A stretch of DNA of 6,149 bases, taken from positions 46,594 to 52,742 of the forward strand of contig DJUJ01000212.1 in assembly GCA_002438345.1 (NCBI GenBank), written 5' to 3'. Both the position numbers and the translations under genes were made by a program. Position 1 is the stretch's first letter. Each line of letters starts with the position of its first letter. Source of the DNA: Paenibacillus sp. UBA6285 (lineage in GTDB: Bacteria > Bacillota > Bacilli > Paenibacillales > Paenibacillaceae). The notes under the pieces are model-generated. The model searched no databases, was not told the DNA's origin, and was given only the letters and a program-made list of their open reading frames with translations. Of this stretch, positions 1 to 5,640 are shown piece by piece.

Positions 1-810
1 CCTAATATCGTGAGAGTTACGTTTACTCCGATTCATCGCCGTGAAGGTGGGATTGCCGGTACCATTGCTGTACTGCAGGATGTAACTGAGCAAGAGAACT
101 TGGAGGAATCACGCCGAGAGTTCGTAGCGAACGTTTCGCATGAGCTAAGAACACCACTTACAACAATTAAGAGTTATGTGGAGGCACTCGATGATGGAGC
201 GCTTGAGGATCCACAGTTAGCGGTTCGATTTGTAGGGGTTATTCGTAACGAAACCGAGCGTATGATTCGTCTGGTTACGGATCTATTGCATCTTTCGCGT
301 CTGGATTCCAAGGAGGCACTTCTCAGAATTCAGCAGACGGATATTACCGAGATGCTCGAGGATGTAGCAGACCGCTTTTCTTTTCAGATTCGGCAGAAAC
401 GTATCGATATTAGCACACGGGTCCGTAGGGATGTTAACACAGCATGGCTTGATCGGGATCAAATCGATCAAGTTCTGGGGAATCTAGTCTCGAATGCGCT
501 AAAATATACGCCAGAAGGCGGTACGATTGAATTGGAAGCCTTGAAGAATGAGGATGGAATGCTCTCCATTTCTGTACGTGATTCCGGGATTGGTATTCCG
601 AAGAAAGACATCGAGCGGATCTTCGAACGTTTTTATCGGGTGGATAAGGCGCGTTCACGAAATATGGGAGGCACCGGACTGGGTCTTTCCATTGCCCGGG
701 AAATTGTGAAAGCACATGGAGGCTCTATTTCCCTGCAATCCGAGCTTAATGAAGGCTCTAAGGTAACCTTTACGCTACCTCTGAATGAGCAAAGGGGGAG
801 TGAGGCATGA
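1..810 (+). CDS. walK: Sensor histidine kinase WalK (YycG), C-terminal part
   Basis: Partial: the frame is open from base 1, so the GTG at 10 is internal and not the start. About 269 residues are visible of a family that usually has about 600. The missing part should hold two membrane segments, an extracellular sensor domain, HAMP and most of the cytoplasmic PAS domain. Seen in order (visible numbering): the end of a PAS domain (about 1-30, ending in the typical LQDVTE), the dimerisation/phospho-acceptor H-box NVSHELRTPL with the phosphorylated His at about 47 (codon 139-141) and a following ExxT phosphatase motif, the ATP-binding N-box (N at about 165, NALKYTPEGG), G1 box DSGIGIP (194-200), F-box FERFYRVD (208-215) and G2 box GGTGLGLS (223-230). 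All catalytic motifs are intact. The family role is autophosphorylation and phosphotransfer to WalR, which controls peptidoglycan hydrolases. The stop codon overlaps the walH start (ATGA), so the two are probably translationally coupled. The walK identity rests on motif similarity plus the walHIJ genes downstream. Confidence 0.96.
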   Translation, partial: PNIVRVTFTPIHRREGGIAGTIAVLQDVTEQENLEESRREFVANVSHELRTPLTTIKSYVEALDDGALEDPQLAVRFVGVIRNETERMIRLVTDLLHLSRLDSKEALLRIQQTDITEMLEDVADRFSFQIRQKRIDISTRVRRDVNTAWLDRDQIDQVLGNLVSNALKYTPEGGTIELEALKNEDGMLSISVRDSGIGIPKKDIERIFERFYRVDKARSRNMGGTGLGLSIAREIVKAHGGSISLQSELNEGSKVTFTLPLNEQRGSEA

Positions 811-2099
811 AGGAGAGATTGAAGTCATGGATTCTAGCCTTGCTCGTGCTGGGAAGTCTTGTTGAGAGTTATTATTTGATTTATCGCCTGCCCGGTGCAG
901 ACTCTGCTGTACTCTCCGAGAATCTGTATGTGAAGACAGATAATATGGGACCAGAAGAAAAGGTCGAGAATCTGTTATACCCTGACAAAATGATCATCCA
1001 TATGGGTGAAGGCAAGCATACCCTTTTTTATCCGGACTCAACGTTCTATAGCCTGATTATGAATCGGTTAAAAGGGCGCGGATTTGAAAGCTTCCAGCGG
1101 CACTCGGTACAGGATTATGACTGGGACAAGATTCGCAATGAGAATCCGGGTATTGAGCTTTCGTTCGGAGCGGGCATTCCGGTAACGTTATTGCAACGAG
1201 TCATGCAGTTGTCGCCTGATTCCCTATTTGAAGGAGAAAGCATTGATCGCATTTGGATCTACAACATTAAGAATGACTCCAAAGCGCATGCCATTTTCTT
1301 CAGTACGAGAGGCGACATTATATATGAAGCGGCAAAAGCGGATTTAACTGTTCAAGACGTACAGCAGCATGTGGATTTCGGCAAGAACTGGACGCCTTAC
1401 AAGGCAGTAGGCGGAGATTATTATGTGCCAGACAGCAAGATTTCTCTGGTTCAGGTTGAGATGCCTTCAGGCATGTATACCCTAGAACAGATGCAGAACA
1501 ATCTTTTCTTTGATGTTGGAAGCACCAGATATATTCGCGAGAAAAATGGCTCGGAGATTTATACAGACAGCAAACGGAGTCTTCAGGTCGATAAGGAACG
1601 AAACTGGATGAGCTATAGCGATCCTGCCGCACTTCCAGCTGGAGAAAGTACACCTGCCAAGGATGCGCTGGAAGCCGTAGAATTTGTGAACCAGCATGGT
1701 GGATGGAATGGGACTTATCGTCTTGAAGCCACCGAGGAGGGGAGACAGGACAGAAAGGTCTCTTTTCAACAATATTATGGCTCCTATCCTTATGGCTCCT
1801 ATCCGATCATGAGTAATTCGCAGTTGCAGTATGGCGTAATTAATCTGGAATTGCAGCAGGGTACCGTATCTTCTTATGAACGCTCATTAATCTATATGGA
1901 TGAGAGTAAAGCACAGAAAAAAATAGTAGAGCTATCTGGGGGCGCAGAGCTAGAGAATCAATTGTCTTTGGTCAGCAAAACTTCGGCAGTGAAGGATTTG
2001 ACGCCTGCGTATGTACCTGTAGTGAAAGAAGATAAGCTGCAACTGCTCCCAGTCTGGAAGGTTACACTTATTGACGGCAGTGTTCTTACTTTAAATTAA
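807..2099 (+). CDS. walH: WalK-associated membrane regulator WalH (YycH family)
   Basis: 430 residues, close to the usual length for YycH proteins. The start overlaps the walK stop as ATGA, and a purine-rich AAAGGGGGAG lies at 791-800 inside the end of walK. A short positively charged N-terminus (MKERLK) is followed by one hydrophobic segment at about residues 8-26, and the rest is hydrophilic, so a single-pass protein with a large extracytoplasmic domain is expected. The C-terminal part (LLPVWKVTLIDGSVLTLN) resembles the PepSY-like ends of this family. In B. subtilis, YycH and YycI contact WalK through their membrane segments and dampen it; in Staphylococcus aureus the pair activates it. The sign of the effect here cannot be read from sequence. 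An in-frame tandem duplication of YGSYP lies at residues 324-333. Assignment rests on position between walK and walI, size, topology and family resemblance; there is no catalytic motif to check. Confidence 0.92.
   Translation: MKERLKSWILALLVLGSLVESYYLIYRLPGADSAVLSENLYVKTDNMGPEEKVENLLYPDKMIIHMGEGKHTLFYPDSTFYSLIMNRLKGRGFESFQRHSVQDYDWDKIRNENPGIELSFGAGIPVTLLQRVMQLSPDSLFEGESIDRIWIYNIKNDSKAHAIFFSTRGDIIYEAAKADLTVQDVQQHVDFGKNWTPYKAVGGDYYVPDSKISLVQVEMPSGMYTLEQMQNNLFFDVGSTRYIREKNGSEIYTDSKRSLQVDKERNWMSYSDPAALPAGESTPAKDALEAVEFVNQHGGWNGTYRLEATEEGRQDRKVSFQQYYGSYPYGSYPIMSNSQLQYGVINLELQQGTVSSYERSLIYMDESKAQKKIVELSGGAELENQLSLVSKTSAVKDLTPAYVPVVKEDKLQLLPVWKVTLIDGSVLTLN
1776..1805 (+). repeat. 15-base in-frame tandem duplication inside walH
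   Basis: Two adjacent 15-base units, TATGGCTCCTATCCT (1776-1790) and TATGGCTCCTATCCG (1791-1805), differ only in the last base and encode YGSYP twice (residues 324-333). The near-identity at DNA level, including third codon positions, suggests a recent slippage duplication. It falls in the extracytoplasmic domain and keeps the reading frame. Confidence 0.9.
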
Positions 2100-2137
2100 T
2101 TTACAAGTGGTTGAAATAACATTTAGGAGGTAAGGGT

Positions 2138-2878
2138 ATGGATTGGGGAAGAGCCAAAAATGTACTGATTTGCGCCTTTTTAGGTCTAAATCTGCTGCTA
2201 TGTTATCAGCTGTGGATTGATTTGCGCGATCAGGTTAGTGCCAATCTCGATTTCACTTCCCTGTCCGAAGAAACCCAAGCGGTAATGGAGCAGAAAGGGA
2301 TCCGTGTGTTGTGTCCGATTCCAGCGTCTACCCCGCAACTTCCTAATATAACTTATCGATATTCTGCAGAAGAGCAGAATGAACCACCCATTAAATTAGA
2401 TGTTCCTATAGACAGCAAGCTGATCTATTCTTCATTCACCGACCTTAGCAAGGCGCTTGAGAGTCAAATTCCGGACATCGCAAATTATCGCTTCGATTCA
2501 CAAGAAAGTGAAGTTGGGAAGTTCGTTCTTCATCCGCTGGTTCAGAACCAGTGGTCGCTATTCCGAGTTAGACTAGAGCTGATTAACAGTGATCAGAAGA
2601 TTGTAGCTTACCGCTGGCCGAAGATTGAAATAGGGGCAAGCAGTAGCGATAAGGAACAGAAGGTACTTCCGGCATCGCAGGCGCTTAGTAGTTTAATTGA
2701 AAAGTATTTTCCGGCAGACTCCGTAGTGAAGGAGATTGAGCTTGGTTATTATGGTGAGCTGTTCAATTCCGAAAGTCAGGTAGCGTCGCCGATGTGGCGG
2801 TTCATGCTGGAGAACGGCAATGCCTATTATGTGGATGCTATTAGTGCGGACATTATCAGTCCCAAGACAACAGAGTAG
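2138..2878 (+). CDS. walI: WalK-associated membrane regulator WalI (YycI family)
   Basis: 246 residues, slightly shorter than typical YycI proteins. The start is fixed by AGGAGG at 2125-2130, seven bases before the ATG, and by the opening MDWGRAKN, which is characteristic of YycI. One membrane segment at about residues 8-26 (from VLICAFLG to CYQLW) follows the short N-terminus, and the remainder is soluble and expected outside the membrane. The end (MWRFMLENGNAYYVDAISADII) looks like the PepSY-like fold shared with YycH. In B. subtilis, WalI forms a complex with WalH and WalK; the homologous extracytoplasmic domains of WalH and WalI interact. The gene lies 38 bases after walH and 14 bases before walJ, consistent with one operon. 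The two Cys near the membrane segment (C12, C22) do not form a lipobox, so it is not a lipoprotein. Confidence 0.92.
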   Translation: MDWGRAKNVLICAFLGLNLLLCYQLWIDLRDQVSANLDFTSLSEETQAVMEQKGIRVLCPIPASTPQLPNITYRYSAEEQNEPPIKLDVPIDSKLIYSSFTDLSKALESQIPDIANYRFDSQESEVGKFVLHPLVQNQWSLFRVRLELINSDQKIVAYRWPKIEIGASSSDKEQKVLPASQALSSLIEKYFPADSVVKEIELGYYGELFNSESQVASPMWRFMLENGNAYYVDAISADIISPKTTE

Positions 2879-2892
2879 AAGGAGTAAGGAAA

Positions 2893-3702
2893 ATGGGGAT
2901 TTCATTTACAGTACTGTCCAGTGGTTCTACCGGGAATGTAACGGTGGTACGGAACGGGGAGACAACACTTATGATTGAAGCGGGCCTAAGTGCCAAGCGG
3001 ATCGATGAGCTGTTGGCCATGCGCGAGCTAACGGGTAATGATATAGACGGGATTCTAGTCACACATGAGCATTCCGATCATATCAAGGGACTCGGGGCAA
3101 TGGCCCGTAAATACGATCTTCCGATCTATGCAAACACCAATACCTGGGGAGCCATTGAGAAAGGCATTGGGAAAATACCCGACTATAACCGAATCATAAT
3201 GGAGTCGGGACAGCATAGGGATTTTGGCAGTCTACGAGTAGAATCATTTGCGATTTCTCATGACGCGGCGGAGCCAGTGGGTTACAACTTTTATGATGGG
3301 AAAGAAAAGCTGTGTGTAGCTACAGACCTGGGGTATGTTAGCGACAAGGTAAGACGTGCGATTTCAGATGCGGATGTATTGGTGTTGGAAGCGAATCATG
3401 ATATCGAAATGCTGAGGATGGGGCGTTATCCATGGAATACGAAACGACGCATACTTGGCGATATGGGTCACCTTTCTAATGATGCAGCCGGGGCAGCACT
3501 TAGTGAAATTCTCACAGGACGGACCAAGCGTACCTATTTGGCGCATTTAAGCCGGGATCATAATATGATGGATTTGGCTAAAATGTCGGTACGTTGCGCG
3601 ATGGAGGATCGGGGCTGTTTCTTCAAGGATAGCGAGTTTAAGCTTTGTGATACGTATTATGATCAACCTACGCCATGGGATAAGCTGAGCCAGTTGTCAT
3701 AA
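2893..3702 (+). CDS. walJ: Metallo-beta-lactamase-fold protein WalJ (YycJ)
   Basis: 269 residues, the normal family length. The start is supported by AAGGAG at 2879-2884, eight bases upstream, and by the MBL N-terminus (FTVLSSGSTGN, residues 5-15). Metal ligands are visible: THEHSDH at residues 57-63 (H58, H60, D62, H63), ISHDA with H123, ATDLG with D145, and late His residues in GHLSN (H193) and LAHLSRDHN (H218). All the residues needed for a two-metal hydrolase centre appear present. There is no signal peptide or membrane segment, so it is cytoplasmic. Family knowledge: YycJ/WalJ proteins are treated as metal-dependent DNA exonuclease-like enzymes, and loss of yycJ has been reported to give a mutator phenotype in Bacillus anthracis. 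A link between this activity and WalRK signalling is not established. It is the last + strand gene of the cluster; its 3' end overlaps the - strand gene that follows, and no terminator is visible right after its stop. Confidence 0.95.
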   Translation: MGISFTVLSSGSTGNVTVVRNGETTLMIEAGLSAKRIDELLAMRELTGNDIDGILVTHEHSDHIKGLGAMARKYDLPIYANTNTWGAIEKGIGKIPDYNRIIMESGQHRDFGSLRVESFAISHDAAEPVGYNFYDGKEKLCVATDLGYVSDKVRRAISDADVLVLEANHDIEMLRMGRYPWNTKRRILGDMGHLSNDAAGAALSEILTGRTKRTYLAHLSRDHNMMDLAKMSVRCAMEDRGCFFKDSEFKLCDTYYDQPTPWDKLSQLS

Positions 3703-3877
3703 GCTGGTCCAGTTCGGCAGTCTTTCGCTCTAGTTCTTGGCGGGAGATCAGACCTTTGTCGATCATTAATTCGATCATAGCGCTGAAGGCAAGGGTCATA
3801 TGATAGTGTTCATCCTTCAAATCACCAAGCTTACCGATAAACTCAACCAGATCCATACTTGTGGAAAAAGAATTCAT
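3668..3877 (-). CDS. Small protein of unknown function, antisense to the walJ end
   Basis: 69 residues on the - strand, beginning MNSFSTSMDL. I do not recognise a named family. The case for a real gene is a perfect AGGAGG on the - strand (3890-3885) seven bases before the ATG (3877-3875), an uninterrupted frame, and a sensible composition. The protein is acidic to neutral, has no Cys, no membrane segment and no signal peptide, and looks helical throughout. The stretch MIELMIDKGLISRQELERK (residues 34-52) has the helix-turn-helix-like rhythm 'E-L-hydrophobic-x-K-G-(L/I)-I-(S/T)-x-x-E-L' seen in many small Bacilli proteins and in some nitrile hydratase subunit ends, but that is only a pattern resemblance. 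Its stop codon (TAG, 3670-3668) lies inside walJ, giving a 35-base tail-to-tail overlap. The overlapping + strand frame from 3800 lacks a comparable ribosome binding site. It is probably cytoplasmic. Confidence 0.8.
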   Translation of the reverse strand: MNSFSTSMDLVEFIGKLGDLKDEHYHMTLAFSAMIELMIDKGLISRQELERKTAELDQLMTTGSAYPMA

Positions 3878-3884
3878 AATTATA

Positions 3885-3890
3885 CCTCCT
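3885..3890 (-). promoter_or_regulatory. Ribosome binding site of the small - strand gene
   Basis: CCTCCT on the + strand reads AGGAGG on the - strand, with a 7-base spacer (TATAATT) to the ATG at 3877-3875. This consensus match at ideal spacing is the main reason to accept the 69-residue gene and its start. Confidence 0.85.
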
Positions 3891-3978
3891 CATATAGTAA
3901 AAGCAGAACTGAAGTTGTAAAAATTTCGCAGGCTTTTTACCTTAGGAAAATCACGAATTGGGGGTTGCCTGTGATACA

Positions 3979-4006
3979 ATTATAAACATGATGGGCAAAG
4001 CCTTAA
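3979..4006 (-). promoter_or_regulatory. Candidate sigma-A promoter for the small - strand gene
   Basis: On the - strand there is a perfect TATAAT -10 (3984-3979), preceded at 16 bases by TTAAGG (4006-4001), a weak 3/6 match to the -35 consensus. This would give a leader of roughly 90-95 bases before the ATG at 3877. The -10 is persuasive and the -35 is not. The -35 sits inside a perfect dyad (4001-4013), so an activator or repressor might act here. Confidence 0.35.
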
Positions 4007-4013
4007 TTTAAGG
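4001..4013. repeat. Perfect 13-base palindrome, operator-like
   Basis: CCTTAA-T-TTAAGG: six-base arms with a single central base. The one-base centre rules out a useful RNA hairpin, so if functional it is a DNA site for a dimeric protein. It covers the candidate -35 of the - strand promoter. The site is short and AT-rich, so chance is possible. Confidence 0.4.
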
Positions 4014-4069
4014 ATCATTTCTATTATTGTAGTCTTTTAAGTTACAAAATATTCCTAGTAGAGAAGATA

Positions 4070-4098
4070 TATTGAAAGATTCTAATATTCTTTCGATA
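4070..4098. repeat. Inverted repeat (hairpin) upstream of htrA
   Basis: TATTGAAAGA (4070-4079) can pair with TCTTTCGATA (4089-4098), ten pairs including one G-U, around a nine-base loop; the core GAAAGA/TCTTTC is perfect. The right arm runs into the first unit of the 17-base direct repeat. No T run follows, so it is not an intrinsic terminator. Confidence 0.45.
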
Positions 4099-4140
4099 AA
4101 CTGAAACTATTGTGGGATTAATGGATAAAGTGAAACTTTT
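4095..4140. repeat. 17-base imperfect direct repeat upstream of htrA
   Basis: GATAAACTGAAACTATT (4095-4111) and GATAAAGTGAAACTTTT (4124-4140) agree at 15 of 17 bases, with starts 29 bases apart. Spaced direct repeats ahead of a stress protease gene are the usual layout of response-regulator binding sites. They do not match the WalR box (two TGTAA-type halves five bases apart). Regulator unknown. Confidence 0.55.
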
Positions 4141-4181
4141 TAGTGATTGTTGGAGTCTAATGGTTGCAGAGGTATATGCTC

Positions 4182-4226
4182 AAATATAAGAACATATAAG
4201 TTTTGCACCTATACGTTCTTATATTT
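4182..4226. repeat. Long near-perfect inverted repeat upstream of htrA
   Basis: AAATATAAGAAC (4182-4193) and GTTCTTATATTT (4215-4226) are exact reverse complements, 12 pairs. The stem can continue past one mismatch with TATA (4195-4198) against TATA (4210-4213), then G4200-C4208 after another mismatch, leaving a seven-base loop. It is AT-rich with no T run after it on either strand, so it is not a terminator. It could be a protein-binding dyad or a hairpin in the htrA leader RNA; its centre is about 140 bases before the htrA start. Confidence 0.6.
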
Positions 4227-4232
4227 CTACGA

Positions 4233-4271
4233 GAAACGGTTGTCATTAATAAAGGACGACAACGTCGTTTC
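4233..4271 (+). repeat. Second leader hairpin upstream of htrA
   Basis: GAAACG (4233-4238) plus GTTGTC (4239-4244) pair with GACAAC (4258-4263) plus CGTTTC (4266-4271): twelve Watson-Crick pairs interrupted by one two-base bulge (4264-4265) and closed by a 13-base loop. It begins six bases after the preceding inverted repeat. The following TTCTT is pyrimidine-rich but not a true T run, so terminator activity would be weak at best. Confidence 0.5.
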
Positions 4272-4330
4272 TTCTTGGGACGTAGTTGCTATAGGTTCAG
4301 GTTTTAGATACTGTGAACGCTTGGCAATAG

Positions 4331-4339
4331 AAGGGGGAG
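4331..4339 (+). promoter_or_regulatory. Ribosome binding site that fixes the GTG start of htrA
   Basis: AAGGGGGAG ends seven bases before GTG 4347-4349. No in-frame ATG with a comparable site lies nearby, so the GTG is chosen as the start. Confidence 0.8.
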
Positions 4340-4346
4340 ATTTTCG

Positions 4347-5591
4347 GTGGGATTGTTTGATGACGATTTCTATTCAACTAAAGTATCGCGGTCCAGAGGG
4401 GATGAAGCATCAAAGGGATCATTTGCTAACCGCAAACATTCTGTGCGAAGATCGCGCAAGGGTTTGTCAACTTGGCAAATATCCGCCGTCTGCTCCTTAA
4501 TCAGTGCTGTCGTGGCAGTGTTTTTATTCAGTGTGCTTACAGGCCAAATGAGCCACGAGACTGCCCCGAAGTCGGTAGTAACAACTGGGGAGGTTGCCCC
4601 AAGCAGTGATCCATTTGACCGGATCATTCAAGCGGCTGCTACGGTTCGTCCTGCAGTAGTAAGTATTATCAATCATAAAGAAGATAATAAAGAATTGGAC
4701 ATTCTGAATGAGTCAGCATTAGGCTCTGGAGTGATTTATAAAAAGGTAGATAATAAAGCATTTATCATTACCAATAACCATGTCATTGAAAACTCCAGCA
4801 ATCTCGAAATCGTTACAGTGGATGGCGAGACACGTAAAGCTACACTCGTTGGAACGGATAAAGTGAGCGACATCGCGGTTCTCTCCATTGATGCCAAGGG
4901 CATCAATACGATTGCACAACTCGGGGATTCCTCTAAGCTTCGCCTAGGTGAAACGGTCATTGCCATCGGTAACCCGTTAGGACTTGGAGACACATTGACT
5001 TCAGGCATTGTCAGTTATACCGAACGGAAGGTTCCCGTTTCACTAAATCAGGACGGAGTATATGATTGGGAACAAGAGGTCATTCAGACCGATGCGGCAA
5101 TTAATGAAGGAAATAGTGGCGGCGCGCTTGTTGATCTGGATGGTAAAGTCATTGGCATTAACACAATGAAAATCTCCGATGCAGGTGTAGAGGGTTTGGG
5201 TTTTGCTATTCCAGCCAACCATGTGATAGATACCGCCAATGAACTGGCTGAGAAAGGGCGTATTGCCCGTTCCTACTTAGGTGTATATTCTGTGGATTTA
5301 AACAATCCGTACGTTCCTCTCGCAGAGGATCAACGGAGCGACCTGAACCTACCGAACAATGTTAAGGATGGAGTAGTCGTTCTGGATGCTGTTGGACCTG
5401 CAAAGGAAGCCGGACTGCAGTTCAATGATGTAATTACGAAATTTAATGATGAACCTATTATATCTACGCTTTCCCTTCGCAAGTATTTATATAATCATAC
5501 GAAGATTGGTGAGGATCTGAAGATTACCTACTACCGAAATGGGAAAATCAATCAAACGACGGTTAAACTTCTTGAAAAACCAGAGGAATAA
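4347..5591 (+). CDS. htrA: Membrane-anchored HtrA-like serine protease (S1C, PDZ)
   Basis: 414 residues, GTG start. A cytoplasmic N-tail of about 42 residues (acidic MGLFDDDFYS, then Arg/Lys-rich around 29-39) precedes a single membrane segment at about 43-64, so the protease faces outward. The trypsin-like domain spans about 90-300 with an intact triad: H145 in TNNHVIE, D175 in SDIAVL, S257 in NEGNSGGAL. One PDZ domain follows at about 305-408 (GVVVLDAVGPAKEAG, then FNDVITKFNDEPI). This is the HtrA/DegP architecture: ATP-independent degradation or refolding of damaged exported proteins. In B. subtilis the gene next to walJ is yyxA (yycK, HtrC), so this is its positional counterpart and not necessarily the CssRS-controlled HtrA. 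Unlike there, an inverted small gene and 469 non-coding bases separate it from walJ, which points to its own promoter. No close terminator follows the stop. The choice between HtrA, HtrB and HtrC paralogues rests on synteny. Confidence 0.95.
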   Translation: MGLFDDDFYSTKVSRSRGDEASKGSFANRKHSVRRSRKGLSTWQISAVCSLISAVVAVFLFSVLTGQMSHETAPKSVVTTGEVAPSSDPFDRIIQAAATVRPAVVSIINHKEDNKELDILNESALGSGVIYKKVDNKAFIITNNHVIENSSNLEIVTVDGETRKATLVGTDKVSDIAVLSIDAKGINTIAQLGDSSKLRLGETVIAIGNPLGLGDTLTSGIVSYTERKVPVSLNQDGVYDWEQEVIQTDAAINEGNSGGALVDLDGKVIGINTMKISDAGVEGLGFAIPANHVIDTANELAEKGRIARSYLGVYSVDLNNPYVPLAEDQRSDLNLPNNVKDGVVVLDAVGPAKEAGLQFNDVITKFNDEPIISTLSLRKYLYNHTKIGEDLKITYYRNGKINQTTVKLLEKPEE

Positions 5592-5640
5592 TATGCTGGA
5601 AGTCGGCATATAATGATATAGCAGTAATGACAAGTAGAGC

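Larger units (their letters stand above)
3878..4346. other. Divergent intergenic region between the small gene and htrA
   Basis: 469 bases without a convincing gene, AT-rich, separating a leftward and a rightward gene, so it should carry both promoters. Beyond the sites listed separately, a weak AT-rich dyad GTAAAAA/TTTTTAC lies at 3917-3923/3934-3940. For htrA, possible sigma-A promoters are TTGGGG (3958-3963), 17 bases, TATAAA (3981-3986), and TTGGAG (4150-4155), 17 bases, TATATG (4173-4178). Both have poor -35 boxes and neither is convincing. Two TGAAAC motifs resemble the -35 of ECF sigma factors such as SigW, but neither has CGT at the right distance. No canonical terminator for walJ, with a GC stem plus a T run, was found. 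No transposon remnant or tRNA was recognised. Confidence 0.7.

Noticed and set aside
10..12. GTG at 10 as the start of the kinase gene
   Set aside because: The same frame is open to base 1, the preceding residues fit a PAS domain, and there is no ribosome binding site. It is an internal codon of walK.
3800..3985. 61-residue + strand ORF
   Set aside because: It lies opposite the small - strand gene, has no good ribosome binding site and a composition without recognisable features. The - strand frame has a perfect AGGAGG.
3910..4060. WalR binding box (two TGTAA-type halves five bases apart)
   Set aside because: Single TGTAA-like halves occur (for example 3917-3921 and the complement near 4042-4046), but none has a second half at the right spacing.
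4102..4157. ECF sigma (SigW-type) promoter from TGAAAC at 4102 or 4131
   Set aside because: No CGT element about 16-17 bases downstream of either copy: GATA at 4124 and GAGTC at 4153 do not fit.
4147..4500. 117-residue + strand ORF running into htrA
   Set aside because: It crosses the htrA start in another frame, covers the hairpin region and has no ribosome binding site. The htrA frame is clearly coding.
5609..5614. TATAAT as a full promoter for the RNA candidate
   Set aside because: The -10 is perfect, but there is no -35 at 16-18 bases and no TG extension, so it is not listed as a promoter feature.
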